A stretch of DNA of 64,000 nt from Oscillospiraceae bacterium (GTDB taxonomy: Bacteria; Bacillota; Clostridia; Oscillospirales; Acutalibacteraceae), in assembly GCA_015065425.1 (NCBI GenBank), contig SVQH01000001.1:1-64000 (forward strand), given 5' to 3'. Both the position numbers and the translations under genes were made by a program. Shown piece after piece: positions 14,636-23,926 of the stretch. The notes under the pieces are model-generated. The model was given only the letters and a program-made list of their open reading frames with translations. It made no database searches and had not been told where the DNA came from. How positions within the stretch are numbered: the first letter of the stretch is position 1; each line of letters starts with the position of its first letter.

Positions 14636-15787
14636 TATTTTACCGTTGACGCATACATAAGATATGTTTATATCATTATCAAAAAGAATTATATCTTCGT
14701 CATATCCTTTTTCAATTTTTCCTTTAGTTTTGTCGCAGCCTATAACGGAAAGGGGAGTGAGACTTGCCATTTTCACGGCATCAGTAAGAGGAATCCCCGC
14801 AAATTTTACCATATTTCTTACCAGAACATTGCTTGTTGCAACACTTCCCGCAAGACAGGAGCGGTCAGCAAGCTTCATGACAGAGTCTTCAAATACCACT
14901 TCAAGACCGTTTTCCTGTAAAATAACGGTTCCTTCTTCCATATCGAGTGCCGAATATTCAAGACCGTCACTTATTGCATAAGCTTTATCGGCACCTTTTG
15001 ATTTATAAATAAGTTTAAGAACACCGTAGGGAAGGTGTCTGAGGTCAGCAATAAACTGAGTAGTATATCCGTCCAGCGAAAGTCCTGCTTCAACAACACC
15101 GGCGTGACGGAAAATACCTATTTTTCTCATTCCCGAACAGGCTGAATAAATGTGAGTAACATCGCTGTAACCATGATGGAGTGCTTCCTCTGTGTTGGAA
15201 TAATCGCCGTCCGAGTGGGCAACAGAAGCCACTATACCTCTTTTTTTAGCTTCTTCACCTACTATAAAGCCGTTTTCAATTTCCGGAGCAGCACCTATTA
15301 TTTTAATGATGTCAGAAGAATCAAGAAGCTCAGCAACGTTCTCTCTCGTAGGCACAAGAATATTCTCTGGACTTTGTGCTCCTTTCATTTTCATTGAAAT
15401 AAAAGGACCTTCAAGATGAACACCGAGGATATTGGAATCAGTGCACATTTTCTGTGCTTTTTCGATATTTTTTATAACTTTTTTCAGCTGAACTATTGGT
15501 GCTGCAAGGGTAGTCGGAAGAATAGATGTTGTACCTCGAAGAGCATGTGCTTTACACATTTCTACAATGTCTTCAGGTGTCCCCATTGCCGAATAACCTC
15601 CGCCGCCATGAACGTGAATATCTGCAAAACCGGGGGAGAGATATCTTCCCTCACAATCGATAACTTCACATACATTTTTAGGAACTACTGAGGTAATATC
15701 AACGATTTTACCGTTTTCTGCCACAACAGCTTTGTTTTCAATTATTTCATCGGGAGTTATAATTTTTGCATTTATATAGTATCTCAT
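14624..15787 (-). CDS. nagA: N-acetylglucosamine-6-phosphate deacetylase
   Basis: 387 residues of the amidohydrolase superfamily. Metal-site motifs seen are GFADIHVHGGGGY, HLEGPF, SVAHSDG and THIYSACSGM, and the catalytic Asp lies in AYAISDGLE. It removes acetate from GlcNAc-6-phosphate to give glucosamine-6-phosphate. ATG at 15785-15787 follows GTGAGGA, so it is preferred to a GTG five codons upstream. It is divergent from the GH109-like/kinase/GH4 operon across a 138-base region, which fits joint control of amino-sugar use. No nagB is visible in the window. Confidence 0.93.
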   Translation of the reverse strand: MRYYINAKIITPDEIIENKAVVAENGKIVDITSVVPKNVCEVIDCEGRYLSPGFADIHVHGGGGYSAMGTPEDIVEMCKAHALRGTTSILPTTLAAPIVQLKKVIKNIEKAQKMCTDSNILGVHLEGPFISMKMKGAQSPENILVPTRENVAELLDSSDIIKIIGAAPEIENGFIVGEEAKKRGIVASVAHSDGDYSNTEEALHHGYSDVTHIYSACSGMRKIGIFRHAGVVEAGLSLDGYTTQFIADLRHLPYGVLKLIYKSKGADKAYAISDGLEYSALDMEEGTVILQENGLEVVFEDSVMKLADRSCLAGSVATSNVLVRNMVKFAGIPLTDAVKMASLTPLSVIGCDKTKGKIEKGYDEDIILFDNDINISYVCVNGKIILN

Positions 15788-15925
15788 AAATTTATTCCTC
15801 ACTTTCTCTAAATAATTCTACCAAAATTATTATTAAAGTTCAATAAAATTATTAATTTAGTATGGAAATATCATTTACTTTATGATAATATATGTTTTGT
15901 ACTATGTGCAAAGGAAGGTATTTTT

Positions 15926-17197
15926 ATGGACACAGAGAAAAAAATCAGAATCGGAGCTGTAGGAATCAGCGGTAGAGGTTCGGGAATGTTAGAATTATTA
16001 CTTGCTGTTCCCGGTGTCGTTTGTCCTGCAGTATGTGATAAATATGAAGACAGAGCTGCTCACGGCATTGAAATTGTAAAAAATTCTGAAAGCTATGACG
16101 GCTATGAAGTAAAATCTTATCTTGATTATGAAGAAATGCTCGCTAAAGAAAAGCTTGATGCACTCGTAGTTTTTACTACCTGGATTACGCATTCAAAAAT
16201 TGCCATTGCCGGTATGAATGCAGGTCTAAATGTTGCTATGGAAGTAGGCGGTGCAGCATCCTTAGAAGAATGCTGGGAGCTTGTCAGAACAAGTGAAAGA
16301 ACAGGCAAGTTCTGCATGCTTCTTGAAAACTGTTGCTACGACAGAAATGAAATGGCAATCTTCAATATGGTAAAACAGGGTCTCTTCGGTGAAATCGTTC
16401 ATTGTGAAGGCGGATACAGACACGACCTTCGTGATGAAATATGTCTCGGAAGAGAAAACCGTCACGGCAGACTCTTCAATTTCCAGAACAGAAACGGCGA
16501 ACTCTATCCCACACATCAGTTAGGTCCCATTTCCAAAGTACTCGGCATTAACCGCGGAAACCGTTTCCTGTCTCTTGTTTCAATGGCAAGTAAATCCAAA
16601 GGACTTAATCAGTGGATCAAAGAAAACAAAGGCGAAGATTATGATATTTACGGATATGATTTTGCCTGCGGTGATGTTGTAACAACAATTATCAAGTGTG
16701 CTCACGGAGAAACAATTACTCTTACTCATGACTGCTGTCTCCCGAGACCTTATACAAGAAATTACCTTGTTCAGGGAACAAAGGGTATCTTCTCCGATAT
16801 TGATGATGCTGCGGCCTGTGCAATTACAGGAGTAACAGAATCCACACACGAATGGACAAAGTTTGAAACAATCAGAGAAAAGTATGACCATCCTCTCTGG
16901 TCAAAATATGAAAAAGCAGGTGTTAAGGCAGGTCACGGCGGTATGGACTATCTTGTTCTTTCCGCTTTTGTCGAAGCTGCAATGCATGGCTCCCAGCCTC
17001 CCATTGATGTTTATGACACTGCCGCCTGGATGGCAATTACCTGTCTTTCCGAACAGAGTGTTGCAATGGGTGGTCTTCCCGTCCCCGTACCCGATTTCAC
17101 AAACGGTATGTGGATAGACCGTGAACCCTACAGACGCGGTGTATACTGTCTTGAAGAGGTTTGTAATGATTTCTTTGAAGGTGAGGACGAAGAATAA
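15926..17197 (+). CDS. Gfo/Idh/MocA family protein resembling GH109 glycosidases
   Basis: 423 residues. An N-terminal Rossmann fold (IRIGAVGISGRGSG) binds NAD. The segments CYDRNEMAIFNMV, CEGGYRHDLR and YPTHQLGPI match the active-site stretch of GH109 NAD-dependent alpha-N-acetylgalactosaminidases. Known GH109 enzymes are often exported with a Tat signal; this one has no signal peptide and would be cytoplasmic. It is followed without a gap by a GlcNAc-kinase-like gene and then a GH4 gene, so a role in releasing or remodelling N-acetylhexosamines inside the cell is likely. A plain sugar dehydrogenase is the alternative. Confidence 0.82.
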   Translation: MDTEKKIRIGAVGISGRGSGMLELLLAVPGVVCPAVCDKYEDRAAHGIEIVKNSESYDGYEVKSYLDYEEMLAKEKLDALVVFTTWITHSKIAIAGMNAGLNVAMEVGGAASLEECWELVRTSERTGKFCMLLENCCYDRNEMAIFNMVKQGLFGEIVHCEGGYRHDLRDEICLGRENRHGRLFNFQNRNGELYPTHQLGPISKVLGINRGNRFLSLVSMASKSKGLNQWIKENKGEDYDIYGYDFACGDVVTTIIKCAHGETITLTHDCCLPRPYTRNYLVQGTKGIFSDIDDAAACAITGVTESTHEWTKFETIREKYDHPLWSKYEKAGVKAGHGGMDYLVLSAFVEAAMHGSQPPIDVYDTAAWMAITCLSEQSVAMGGLPVPVPDFTNGMWIDREPYRRGVYCLEEVCNDFFEGEDEE

Positions 17198-18132
17198 TGA
17201 GTTTTTATATAGGAATAGACGGTGGCGGTACAAAAACACAGTATGCACTATTCAATGAGAAAAAGGAAATGCTCTCAACCGTTAAAACAACGGGAAGCAA
17301 TCATGAAAACCTTGAGGGAGCGATACCCGAAGCTGCAGGAATCATTATGGGCGGCATAAATGAATTGCTCAGCGAGAATAAACTTGCTCTTTCAGACATA
17401 AGTCATATTCTTATGGCTCTTGCAGGAATTGACCATCAGTATCAGTGCGACGAGATGACAGATGAGCTGAAAAATCTTGGTCTTGATATTCCTTTCTCAA
17501 TTTATAATGACGGTTTTATCGTTGTAAAAGCAGGACTTACCGGAAAAGCAGGAATCGGATATAACTGCGGAACGGGTACTTGCTGTAATTCAGTAGGCAG
17601 CGACGGAAGACTTCTTCAGGTTGGCGGCTTCGGCGAGCTTTCAGGTGATGTCGGCGGCGGTCACTGGATTGCAAGACAGACCTTCGGCAAACTCTACGAT
17701 GATATATGTCTTAAAATCAAACACACCGAAATGACAGATAAAATTGCTGAAAAGTTCGGTATCACCCCAGACCGTGACGGCGTTCTTTCTCTTATTGCTC
17801 CCATGGAAGAAGAGGGCGATGATATTGTAAGAGATATGCTCGACATTTTCTTTGAAGCTCTCAATAATGGTGATGCGGCTGCACTTGAAATTGCCGATGT
17901 TATGGCTGAACGCGGTGCTCAGTTCATTTGTGCTCACATAAGAAATCAGAAATTCGATGATGAAGTGATTCAGGTTGTGCTTTCAGGCTCCATGCACTGC
18001 AAGCTTCCGTCAGATGTTTATGTGAATAAGCTCATTGCAAAGACAGAAGAACTCAGTGGCAGAAAACTTGAATTTATAAAGCTCAGTGTTGCTCCCGTAA
18101 TGGGATGCATTAACTGGATGCTTGAAGACTGA
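17197..18132 (+). CDS. N-acetylglucosamine kinase-like (BadF/BadG/BcrA ATPase family)
   Basis: 311 residues with the ASKHA phosphate-1 motif IGIDGGGTKTQ at the start, the second motif GTGTCCNSVG near residue 125 and a helical C-terminus. This pattern is shared by eukaryotic-type NAGK and many Firmicutes hexosamine kinases. It would make GlcNAc-6-phosphate (or GalNAc phosphate) for the divergent NagA. The ATG overlaps the stop of the preceding gene (TAATG), so the two are translationally coupled. Confidence 0.85.
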   Translation: MSFYIGIDGGGTKTQYALFNEKKEMLSTVKTTGSNHENLEGAIPEAAGIIMGGINELLSENKLALSDISHILMALAGIDHQYQCDEMTDELKNLGLDIPFSIYNDGFIVVKAGLTGKAGIGYNCGTGTCCNSVGSDGRLLQVGGFGELSGDVGGGHWIARQTFGKLYDDICLKIKHTEMTDKIAEKFGITPDRDGVLSLIAPMEEEGDDIVRDMLDIFFEALNNGDAAALEIADVMAERGAQFICAHIRNQKFDDEVIQVVLSGSMHCKLPSDVYVNKLIAKTEELSGRKLEFIKLSVAPVMGCINWMLED

Positions 18133-18152
18133 TAAGAAAGAAGGAAACAGTT

Positions 18153-19436
18153 ATGAAAGAAATAAATGTAACCGTAATCGGTTCCGGCAGTACATATTGT
18201 CCCGAACTTGTTGACGGATTTTTGCAGAGACAGGACTCTCTTAAATTAAAGCGTCTTGTCCTTATGGATATAGATGACAGAAAGAGAAATATAGTAGGTT
18301 CTCTTTGCGAAAGGATGATTAGGGCTGCGGGGATGGATACCGAGGTTATTATGACAGATAATCTTGACGATGCTCTTCCCGGTGCAGACTTCGTTGTAAC
18401 GCAGATTCGTGTAGGTAAACTTCCTTGCAGATACCTTGATGAATCCATCCCCGTAAAATACGGTCTTATCGGTCAGGAAACAACTGGTATCGGCGGTTTC
18501 TTCAAGGCTCTTCGTACAATTCCCGTTATAGGAAATATCTGTAAGAAGATTGAGGAACTCTGTCCCGATGCATGGCTTATCAATTTCACAAATCCTTCAG
18601 GTATTATCACAGACTTTGTTCTCAATAATACAAAAGTAAAATGTATCGGTCTTTGTAATGTGCCCATTGACATGATTGACGATGTCAAGGAAGCAGTAGG
18701 CGAGGATGCAGATGTTACATATCTCGGACTTAACCACTTAAGCTGGATTACTTCTGTTATGAAGGACGGCGAGGATGTTCTTTACAAGCTCTTTGATGAA
18801 GGCTTTGCTCCCAAGGTAATGGCAAACATTGTTGATGACGGCTTTGATCCTGACTGCCTTCGTGCCTGCGGCGGCTGGCCCTCATCATATCTTCAGTATT
18901 ACTATAACCGCGAAGATAAAATCAAGCATCTTAAAGAGGACAAAAAGAGCCGTGCTCAGGTTTGTATGGATATTGAGGAACAACTGCTTAAAATGTATCA
19001 GGATGAAGAGCTCTGTATAAAGCCTGCTCTTCTTGATAAGCGTGGCGGACATAAGTATTCTCTTGCCGCTTGTTCTCTTATTGATTCAATAGCCAATGAT
19101 AAAAACGATGTTCACGTTGTAAATGTTCTCAATAACGGAACACTTCCATTTATGAAGGATGACGATGTTGTTGAAGTGACAGCCAGAATCGGTGCGGACG
19201 GTGCAAAGCCCGTTCCCGTAAGAAAGACATGGAACCGTCACATTGAAGGACTTATGACAGTTGTTAAGACTTATGAAAAGTACACTGTTGAAGCAGGCAT
19301 GAACGGTGATGACCGTGCTGCTTACAATGCTTTAATGGTACATCCTCTTATCGGTGACTTCAAAAAAGCAAGAGACTGCTATGAAGAAATGAAAGATGCT
19401 CACAGAGAATTTCTTCCGCAGTTTTTAGGCAAATAA
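18153..19436 (+). CDS. GH4 family 6-phospho-glycosidase
   Basis: 427 residues. The N-terminal Rossmann motif is VTVIGSGSTYCPELV; the GH4 signature appears as INFTNPSGI and the metal ligands as GLCNVP and GLNHLSW. GH4 enzymes need NAD and Mn and hydrolyse phosphorylated disaccharides by redox chemistry. The sequence is closest in feel to the 6-phospho-beta-glucosidase branch (LicH/CelF). It is 20 bases after the kinase and ends with a strong terminator. The natural substrate could be a phosphorylated amino-sugar disaccharide, judged only by context. Confidence 0.92.
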   Translation: MKEINVTVIGSGSTYCPELVDGFLQRQDSLKLKRLVLMDIDDRKRNIVGSLCERMIRAAGMDTEVIMTDNLDDALPGADFVVTQIRVGKLPCRYLDESIPVKYGLIGQETTGIGGFFKALRTIPVIGNICKKIEELCPDAWLINFTNPSGIITDFVLNNTKVKCIGLCNVPIDMIDDVKEAVGEDADVTYLGLNHLSWITSVMKDGEDVLYKLFDEGFAPKVMANIVDDGFDPDCLRACGGWPSSYLQYYYNREDKIKHLKEDKKSRAQVCMDIEEQLLKMYQDEELCIKPALLDKRGGHKYSLAACSLIDSIANDKNDVHVVNVLNNGTLPFMKDDDVVEVTARIGADGAKPVPVRKTWNRHIEGLMTVVKTYEKYTVEAGMNGDDRAAYNALMVHPLIGDFKKARDCYEEMKDAHREFLPQFLGK

Positions 19437-19446
19437 AATATTAATT

Positions 19447-19488
19447 ACACCTATCCGTCGGTTTTTACGGGCGGACAGGTGTTTTTTT
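19447..19488 (+). terminator. Terminator after GH4 gene
   Basis: ACACCTATCCG pairs with CGGACAGGTGT around a GC-poor loop and is followed by seven T (19482-19488). It closes the GH109-like/kinase/GH4 operon. Confidence 0.88.
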
Positions 19489-19507
19489 GATTATAAAGGA
19501 GAAAAAT

Positions 19508-21610
19508 ATGGATTATTATTCAATTAAAACTAAAAAGACTCCTCAGAAGGTACGTACACTCTATACCGCAGGAAAAGGTCTTCCGTGCGATAATATTACG
19601 TGTCTGACTTATGGAAAAGACGGTATGTTGTTTGCAGGTACGGAAAAAGGTCTTGCATATTTTAACGGTAGTGAATTTTCTTTGATTGAAGGTGTTTCTG
19701 AAAAGGTTACTGCACTTTATTATTCAAAGAATGATATTTTATATGTCGGAACAGTGAATTCTGTTTACAATGTTATAAATCTTGCAGTTAACAAAAAACA
19801 GGATTTTGCAGATTCTGTTGTAGATATAGCTTGCGACGGAAACGGTGATGTATGGCTTGCAACTGTTAGCACCTGCTATAAGCTTTTTGAAGGTACATTC
19901 AACAGATTCCAATCATTTGATTTTGAAAATACCCACTGTATGACAGCCTTTGGTGACAGAGAGGTTTTCGCTGCTTGCGATAAGGCGCTTTTAGTACTTC
20001 ACGGAAAACGTCCGAGATGGAGTACACTTATGCCTGATATGTGTAATGTCCCCAAGGCTATAAGAACACTTGCAAGTGATTCATTAGGCTATGTATGGGT
20101 AGGAACTGATGAGGGAGTTTATCTTTATGACGGAAAGAGTGAATGGATAACTCCTAAAGATTTTGATTTCTTCCCGAAGTGTCCTATAAATAAAATAGTT
20201 TTCGGTTCGGACGGAACTTTTTATTTTGCAACAGAAATTGGTGCTTATGTAATAAATGGTTCAAAAACAAGATTTCTCGGAAAAGGCAGATATCTTGCAT
20301 CTGAAAGAGCCTGTGATATTGTTGTAAAGGATGACAATAGTGAATATTGGATAGCAACAGATAGAGGTCTTTCAAGAATAGAACTTAAAATGATGTCTCT
20401 GTCTGAAAAAGCTGAGTATTATGAAAGCAAAATGCCTTATTTTAACAGAGAGGACTATTATACCGGTGCACTTGTATCCGATATTTCTGTTCCCTTAGAG
20501 GAAAGTACTAATGAAATTTCTGATAATGATGGTTTGTGGTCTGCTTTATATCTTGGTGCTTTATGCTTCAAATATAAGAAGACAGGGGATACTGCGGCAA
20601 AAGAACAGGCAAGTAAAACAATGAAAGCTCTTCTCAAACTTCAGAATATGACCGGTATCAGCGGTTTTCCTGCCCGTGCGTACCGCCGTCCCGGTGAACA
20701 TGCCTTTGGTAACGGTCATCACGAATGGCACCTTGTACATGATGAAAAAGGAGCACTTGAATGGAAGGGAGAAACCTCCTCTGATGAGCTTGTAGGTCAT
20801 TATTTCGGTGCGGCATATTACTCAGATATGATTGCGGACGAGGACGAAAAGAAAGAGATTGCCGAGTCAATAAAAAGAATCACAGATCATCTTATTGAAA
20901 ACGGTTATACCCTCTGTGATACAGACGGACTTCCCACAACCTGGGCACATTTTGGCCCTCAGGAATTAAATGATGAAGAACTCTGGTGCTGGGAAAAAGG
21001 TATAAATTCTCTTGAGTTGGTTGCTTTTATGAGAATAACCGAGCATCTTACGGGTGACAAAAAATACGGTGATATAGCCGATGGGCTCATTAAAAAGCAT
21101 CACTACGGAATGAATCTACTTATGTATAAGCGATATGACAGCTATGCAAACCATATTGATGACCTTCTCGGCATACTTTCAATCATGCCATTACTCGAAT
21201 ATGAGAAAAATGCAGATATGAGAAGATATCTTCTTCTTGCTCTTCGCCGTCATTATAATTATGAAAAAATAGAACACTATCCGCTTTTTGCCTTCGCCTC
21301 AGCTCTTTACAGCGGCGGTCACGCCAATTTTGATGATTGTATAGAAACGCTTGAAGATTATCCTCTTGATCTTTTTGACTATAAAACTGATCATACTATC
21401 CGACCTGACATTGAAATCAATCACGGTCCGGAAGAATTCGGAGACCGTCCTCAGGCACTTCATGCTCTCCCTGCAGATGAAAGAGTATTAGGTGTACTTT
21501 CTTATGAAGCTTTCTGCATAAAAGGCGGCTATGATACAAGATTCATTGAGCCCTCCGAGTGGCTGCTTAATTATTGGATGGGTGTATATTACGGAATGAT
21601 TGAAGAATAA
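19508..21610 (+). CDS. Cytoplasmic beta-propeller plus alpha-toroid protein, sugar-related
   Basis: 700 residues without signal peptide or TM segment. Residues about 1-300 hold repeated propeller blades of the two-component-regulator propeller type (GLPCDNITCLTYGKDG, SLGYVWVGTDEGVYL, NSEYWIATDRGLSRI). From about 330 the protein turns helical with repeating aromatic motifs (GFPARAYRRPGEHAFG, YFGAAYYSDM, LPTTWAHFGPQ), resembling (alpha/alpha)6 toroids of uronyl hydrolases and epimerases. ATG at 19508 follows AAGGAG at the right distance. No known enzyme with this combination was recognised. It may cleave or isomerise a sugar, with the propeller as binding module. Confidence 0.75.
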   Translation: MDYYSIKTKKTPQKVRTLYTAGKGLPCDNITCLTYGKDGMLFAGTEKGLAYFNGSEFSLIEGVSEKVTALYYSKNDILYVGTVNSVYNVINLAVNKKQDFADSVVDIACDGNGDVWLATVSTCYKLFEGTFNRFQSFDFENTHCMTAFGDREVFAACDKALLVLHGKRPRWSTLMPDMCNVPKAIRTLASDSLGYVWVGTDEGVYLYDGKSEWITPKDFDFFPKCPINKIVFGSDGTFYFATEIGAYVINGSKTRFLGKGRYLASERACDIVVKDDNSEYWIATDRGLSRIELKMMSLSEKAEYYESKMPYFNREDYYTGALVSDISVPLEESTNEISDNDGLWSALYLGALCFKYKKTGDTAAKEQASKTMKALLKLQNMTGISGFPARAYRRPGEHAFGNGHHEWHLVHDEKGALEWKGETSSDELVGHYFGAAYYSDMIADEDEKKEIAESIKRITDHLIENGYTLCDTDGLPTTWAHFGPQELNDEELWCWEKGINSLELVAFMRITEHLTGDKKYGDIADGLIKKHHYGMNLLMYKRYDSYANHIDDLLGILSIMPLLEYEKNADMRRYLLLALRRHYNYEKIEHYPLFAFASALYSGGHANFDDCIETLEDYPLDLFDYKTDHTIRPDIEINHGPEEFGDRPQALHALPADERVLGVLSYEAFCIKGGYDTRFIEPSEWLLNYWMGVYYGMIEE

Positions 21611-21624
21611 CCGTCTTTACTTAC

Positions 21625-21658
21625 AGCCTTATTTTCTGCTTTTGCCGAAAATAAGGCT
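21625..21658. terminator. Bidirectional terminator between convergent genes
   Basis: Perfect 12-base arms AGCCTTATTTTC (21625-21636) and GAAAATAAGGCT (21647-21658). T-rich sequence follows on the plus strand. The hairpin includes the last codons of the convergent kinase gene. Confidence 0.8.
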
Positions 21659-22915
21659 GGTTTTAAATTGTTTTTCTGTTTCGCTATAGGTCCAACTGAA
21701 TTCGCCTTTGTATTTTCGTGTTACCTGTTTTATGCTTTTTATACCATAACCATGTTTATCTTTGTCATTTTTTATAGTTTGCAGAATGTTTTTAACAACC
21801 TTTGGCTTTTCATCGCAAGAATTGATACAATCAATAAAATCAAAACCGTTTGCCGTGTTTATTGAAAAAACGATTTTCTTTCTTTCAGAATCCATAGCAG
21901 CTTTTGTTGCATTATCTAAAATATTACTTACGATTATTATAAGGTCGGGCGGCTGCATAAATGACAGATTTGCAGTTTTTATATTTATTTCAAAATCAAT
22001 TCCGTTTGCTTTGCAGATGGAATTGTATTTATTTATCAGTAAATCAAGGTACTTATTTTTAGTATTACCAAACATGGAATGATATTTAATATCCGAGTAT
22101 ATGCTGTCAATATAACTGCTTACCTCTTTATTATTTGCTAATGCTTTAATTGCAAGAAGATGATTTTTTTCATCATGAACAAAGGTTTTAAGTTCTTCGT
22201 TTTGTTTATCTAAAATATCATAATATGCCATATCCGTAACGATTCTGTCTGCTTCCCGTTTGCTTTTATATAACTGTGCAAGTTCTTCCGTGTTTTTACC
22301 GTAAAAAATATAAGTCAGTATTATTGTTATCATAAATGTTACGGCAGTGATGATAATTAAAACTCTGTATATTCCGGATAATTCATAGTTTGAAGAAATT
22401 ACCCAAAAAACAGAAAGTGTTACGATTGAAATAATCGGATAAAGTAATAAAAATGAGGGGACCGTATTTTGTATTTTATCCCTAAAACCGTAGTTTACAG
22501 TAAACTTTGCAGTCAAAAAATACAGCAACTTACTGATTAAGGAGCCGATTATATATGATGTGAAATCAGTACTGTATGAAAAAATATCTCCGTTTAACGC
22601 TACAGTTGCACCTGCTATGGTTAAAAACTCCGTTACTGCCATTAAAACTGCAAGAAGTACAGAGCATATAATTGCTCCTTTTATCGTGCAATCAAATGCA
22701 AGTAGGGAAAATGCCAGATTGACTAAGAGAAATACCAACATGTTTATATACATATTTTCAAATAAAGAAAAGGAAATAAGAGCAACACCGTAAAGAGCTA
22801 GACCTATAAGAACGGTATATCTTGTTTTATGACGTTTTTCAAAAAGTTCACCAAAAGCATCAAAGGCAATATAAAATTCAACCAAGAAACAGAATGCTGA
22901 AAAGAGTATATTCAT
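21629..22915 (-). CDS. AgrC/NatK-type sensor kinase (GHKL ATPase)
   Basis: 428 residues. Six to seven TM helices fill residues 1-200, followed by a cytoplasmic helix and DHp-like segment with FVHDEKNHLLAIKAL (phospho-acceptor His) and a degenerate GHKL ATPase: N-box IIVSNILDNATKAAMD and G-box GYGIKSIKQV. This is the architecture of peptide-sensing AgrC-like kinases. ATG at 22913-22915 was chosen over 22939 because it directly follows the regulator stop (TAATATG) and a GGAGGTC site. No AgrB/AgrD peptide genes are visible nearby. Confidence 0.9.
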   Translation of the reverse strand: MNILFSAFCFLVEFYIAFDAFGELFEKRHKTRYTVLIGLALYGVALISFSLFENMYINMLVFLLVNLAFSLLAFDCTIKGAIICSVLLAVLMAVTEFLTIAGATVALNGDIFSYSTDFTSYIIGSLISKLLYFLTAKFTVNYGFRDKIQNTVPSFLLLYPIISIVTLSVFWVISSNYELSGIYRVLIIITAVTFMITIILTYIFYGKNTEELAQLYKSKREADRIVTDMAYYDILDKQNEELKTFVHDEKNHLLAIKALANNKEVSSYIDSIYSDIKYHSMFGNTKNKYLDLLINKYNSICKANGIDFEINIKTANLSFMQPPDLIIIVSNILDNATKAAMDSERKKIVFSINTANGFDFIDCINSCDEKPKVVKNILQTIKNDKDKHGYGIKSIKQVTRKYKGEFSWTYSETEKQFKTSLIFGKSRK

Positions 22916-22916
22916 A

Positions 22917-23615
22917 TTACCGACCTCCGAAGTAATCAAAAAAGAATCGTCTGAAATCCGCTTGCTTTCTGTAGGCTATGGGAACTGAATATATACCCAA
23001 CAGTCCTACGGTATCTCTTTTATAGTCAGATATATGTTTCATATTAATTATAAAACTTTTGTGCACTCTATAGAAAAATGATGCAACAAGTTTTTCTTTC
23101 CAGAAATCAATTTTATTTTCTGAAATAAATTCTCCCTTAGTCGTTATTACCCTTGTGTTTCTTCCGACAGTTTCAATATAAACAATATCATCAGAAAGGA
23201 TATTCAAAGCAGTGCTTCCGTTTTTTAAGAAAAATGTTATGATTCTGCCATCAATAGACTCCAGTGCTTTAATAACTCCTTGCTGAAGACGTTCAAAATT
23301 TATCGGTTTATTTATATATCTGAATACATTAAGATCCATGGCATCATCAAGATATTTGTCGTAAGAAGTGATGATAAAAATTATTATATAAGGATTTATA
23401 TCCTTTAATTTATGGGCAATCTCTATTCCAGAAAAGGGAGTCATTTCCACATCAAGAAAAGCCATATTATAAAATTCTCCGTTTTGGTATAATGCCTCAC
23501 TATCAGTATACACATCAACTTCACTTTTGACGTTTTTACTTGCTAAAATATCATTGACTTTATATTTTATCTCTTCGACATAATTATTTTCATCATCACA
23601 AATAACGATTTTCAC
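22917..23615 (-). CDS. LytTR-family response regulator (AgrA-like)
   Basis: 232 residues from the GTG at 23613-23615; a GTG three codons earlier (23624) is possible, but GGGGTGAG favours the shorter form, which begins KIVICDDE like its family. The receiver domain has D7-D8 and phospho-acceptor D55 (AFLDVEM). The C-terminal LytTR domain (about 135-232) includes DIVYIETVGRNTRV and FYRVHKSFIINMKHI. It is co-transcribed with the GHKL kinase. The 9-base direct repeats at 23683-23713 are a probable binding site upstream of both this gene and the divergent surface protein. Confidence 0.92.
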   Translation of the reverse strand: MKIVICDDENNYVEEIKYKVNDILASKNVKSEVDVYTDSEALYQNGEFYNMAFLDVEMTPFSGIEIAHKLKDINPYIIIFIITSYDKYLDDAMDLNVFRYINKPINFERLQQGVIKALESIDGRIITFFLKNGSTALNILSDDIVYIETVGRNTRVITTKGEFISENKIDFWKEKLVASFFYRVHKSFIINMKHISDYKRDTVGLLGIYSVPIAYRKQADFRRFFFDYFGGR

Positions 23616-23926
23616 ACTACTCACCCCAATATAATAATATCACAAATTGATTTTTTTATAAATAGTCCGGATTCTTAAAAGTTGTGCAGTTTTGTACCTA
23701 AAAATGTGCAGTTGTGTTCAACTTATTGTTTCTGTTGGCTATTTTCAATAAAATTTAATAGAACGGATTTGATTACTTGTTGAAAATAATGTAATCGTTT
23801 CATGTTTTAAAATTATTCAGAAAGAGTGAGTCCAATGGTTTATTAATTTAATTACGTCAATTTATTTCCTGCTTTTATTCATTTAATTTTTTATAAAGTA
23901 CCATATATGTTGAAAGGAGTAAGACA
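23616..23926. promoter_or_regulatory. Divergent regulatory region with LytTR-type direct repeats
   Basis: No gene is present in this stretch. TGTGCAGTT occurs at 23683-23691 and again at 23705-23713, a 22-base period. AgrA/LytTR regulators bind pairs of 9-base repeats separated by about 12-13 bases, so the arrangement fits. The rest is AT-rich, and no convincing consensus promoter was found for the plus-strand gene. Confidence 0.65.

Noticed and set aside
22916-22939. Longer start of the GHKL kinase at 2293x
   Set aside because: The upstream start lies inside the regulator gene; ATG at 22915 follows the regulator stop and a GGAGG site.
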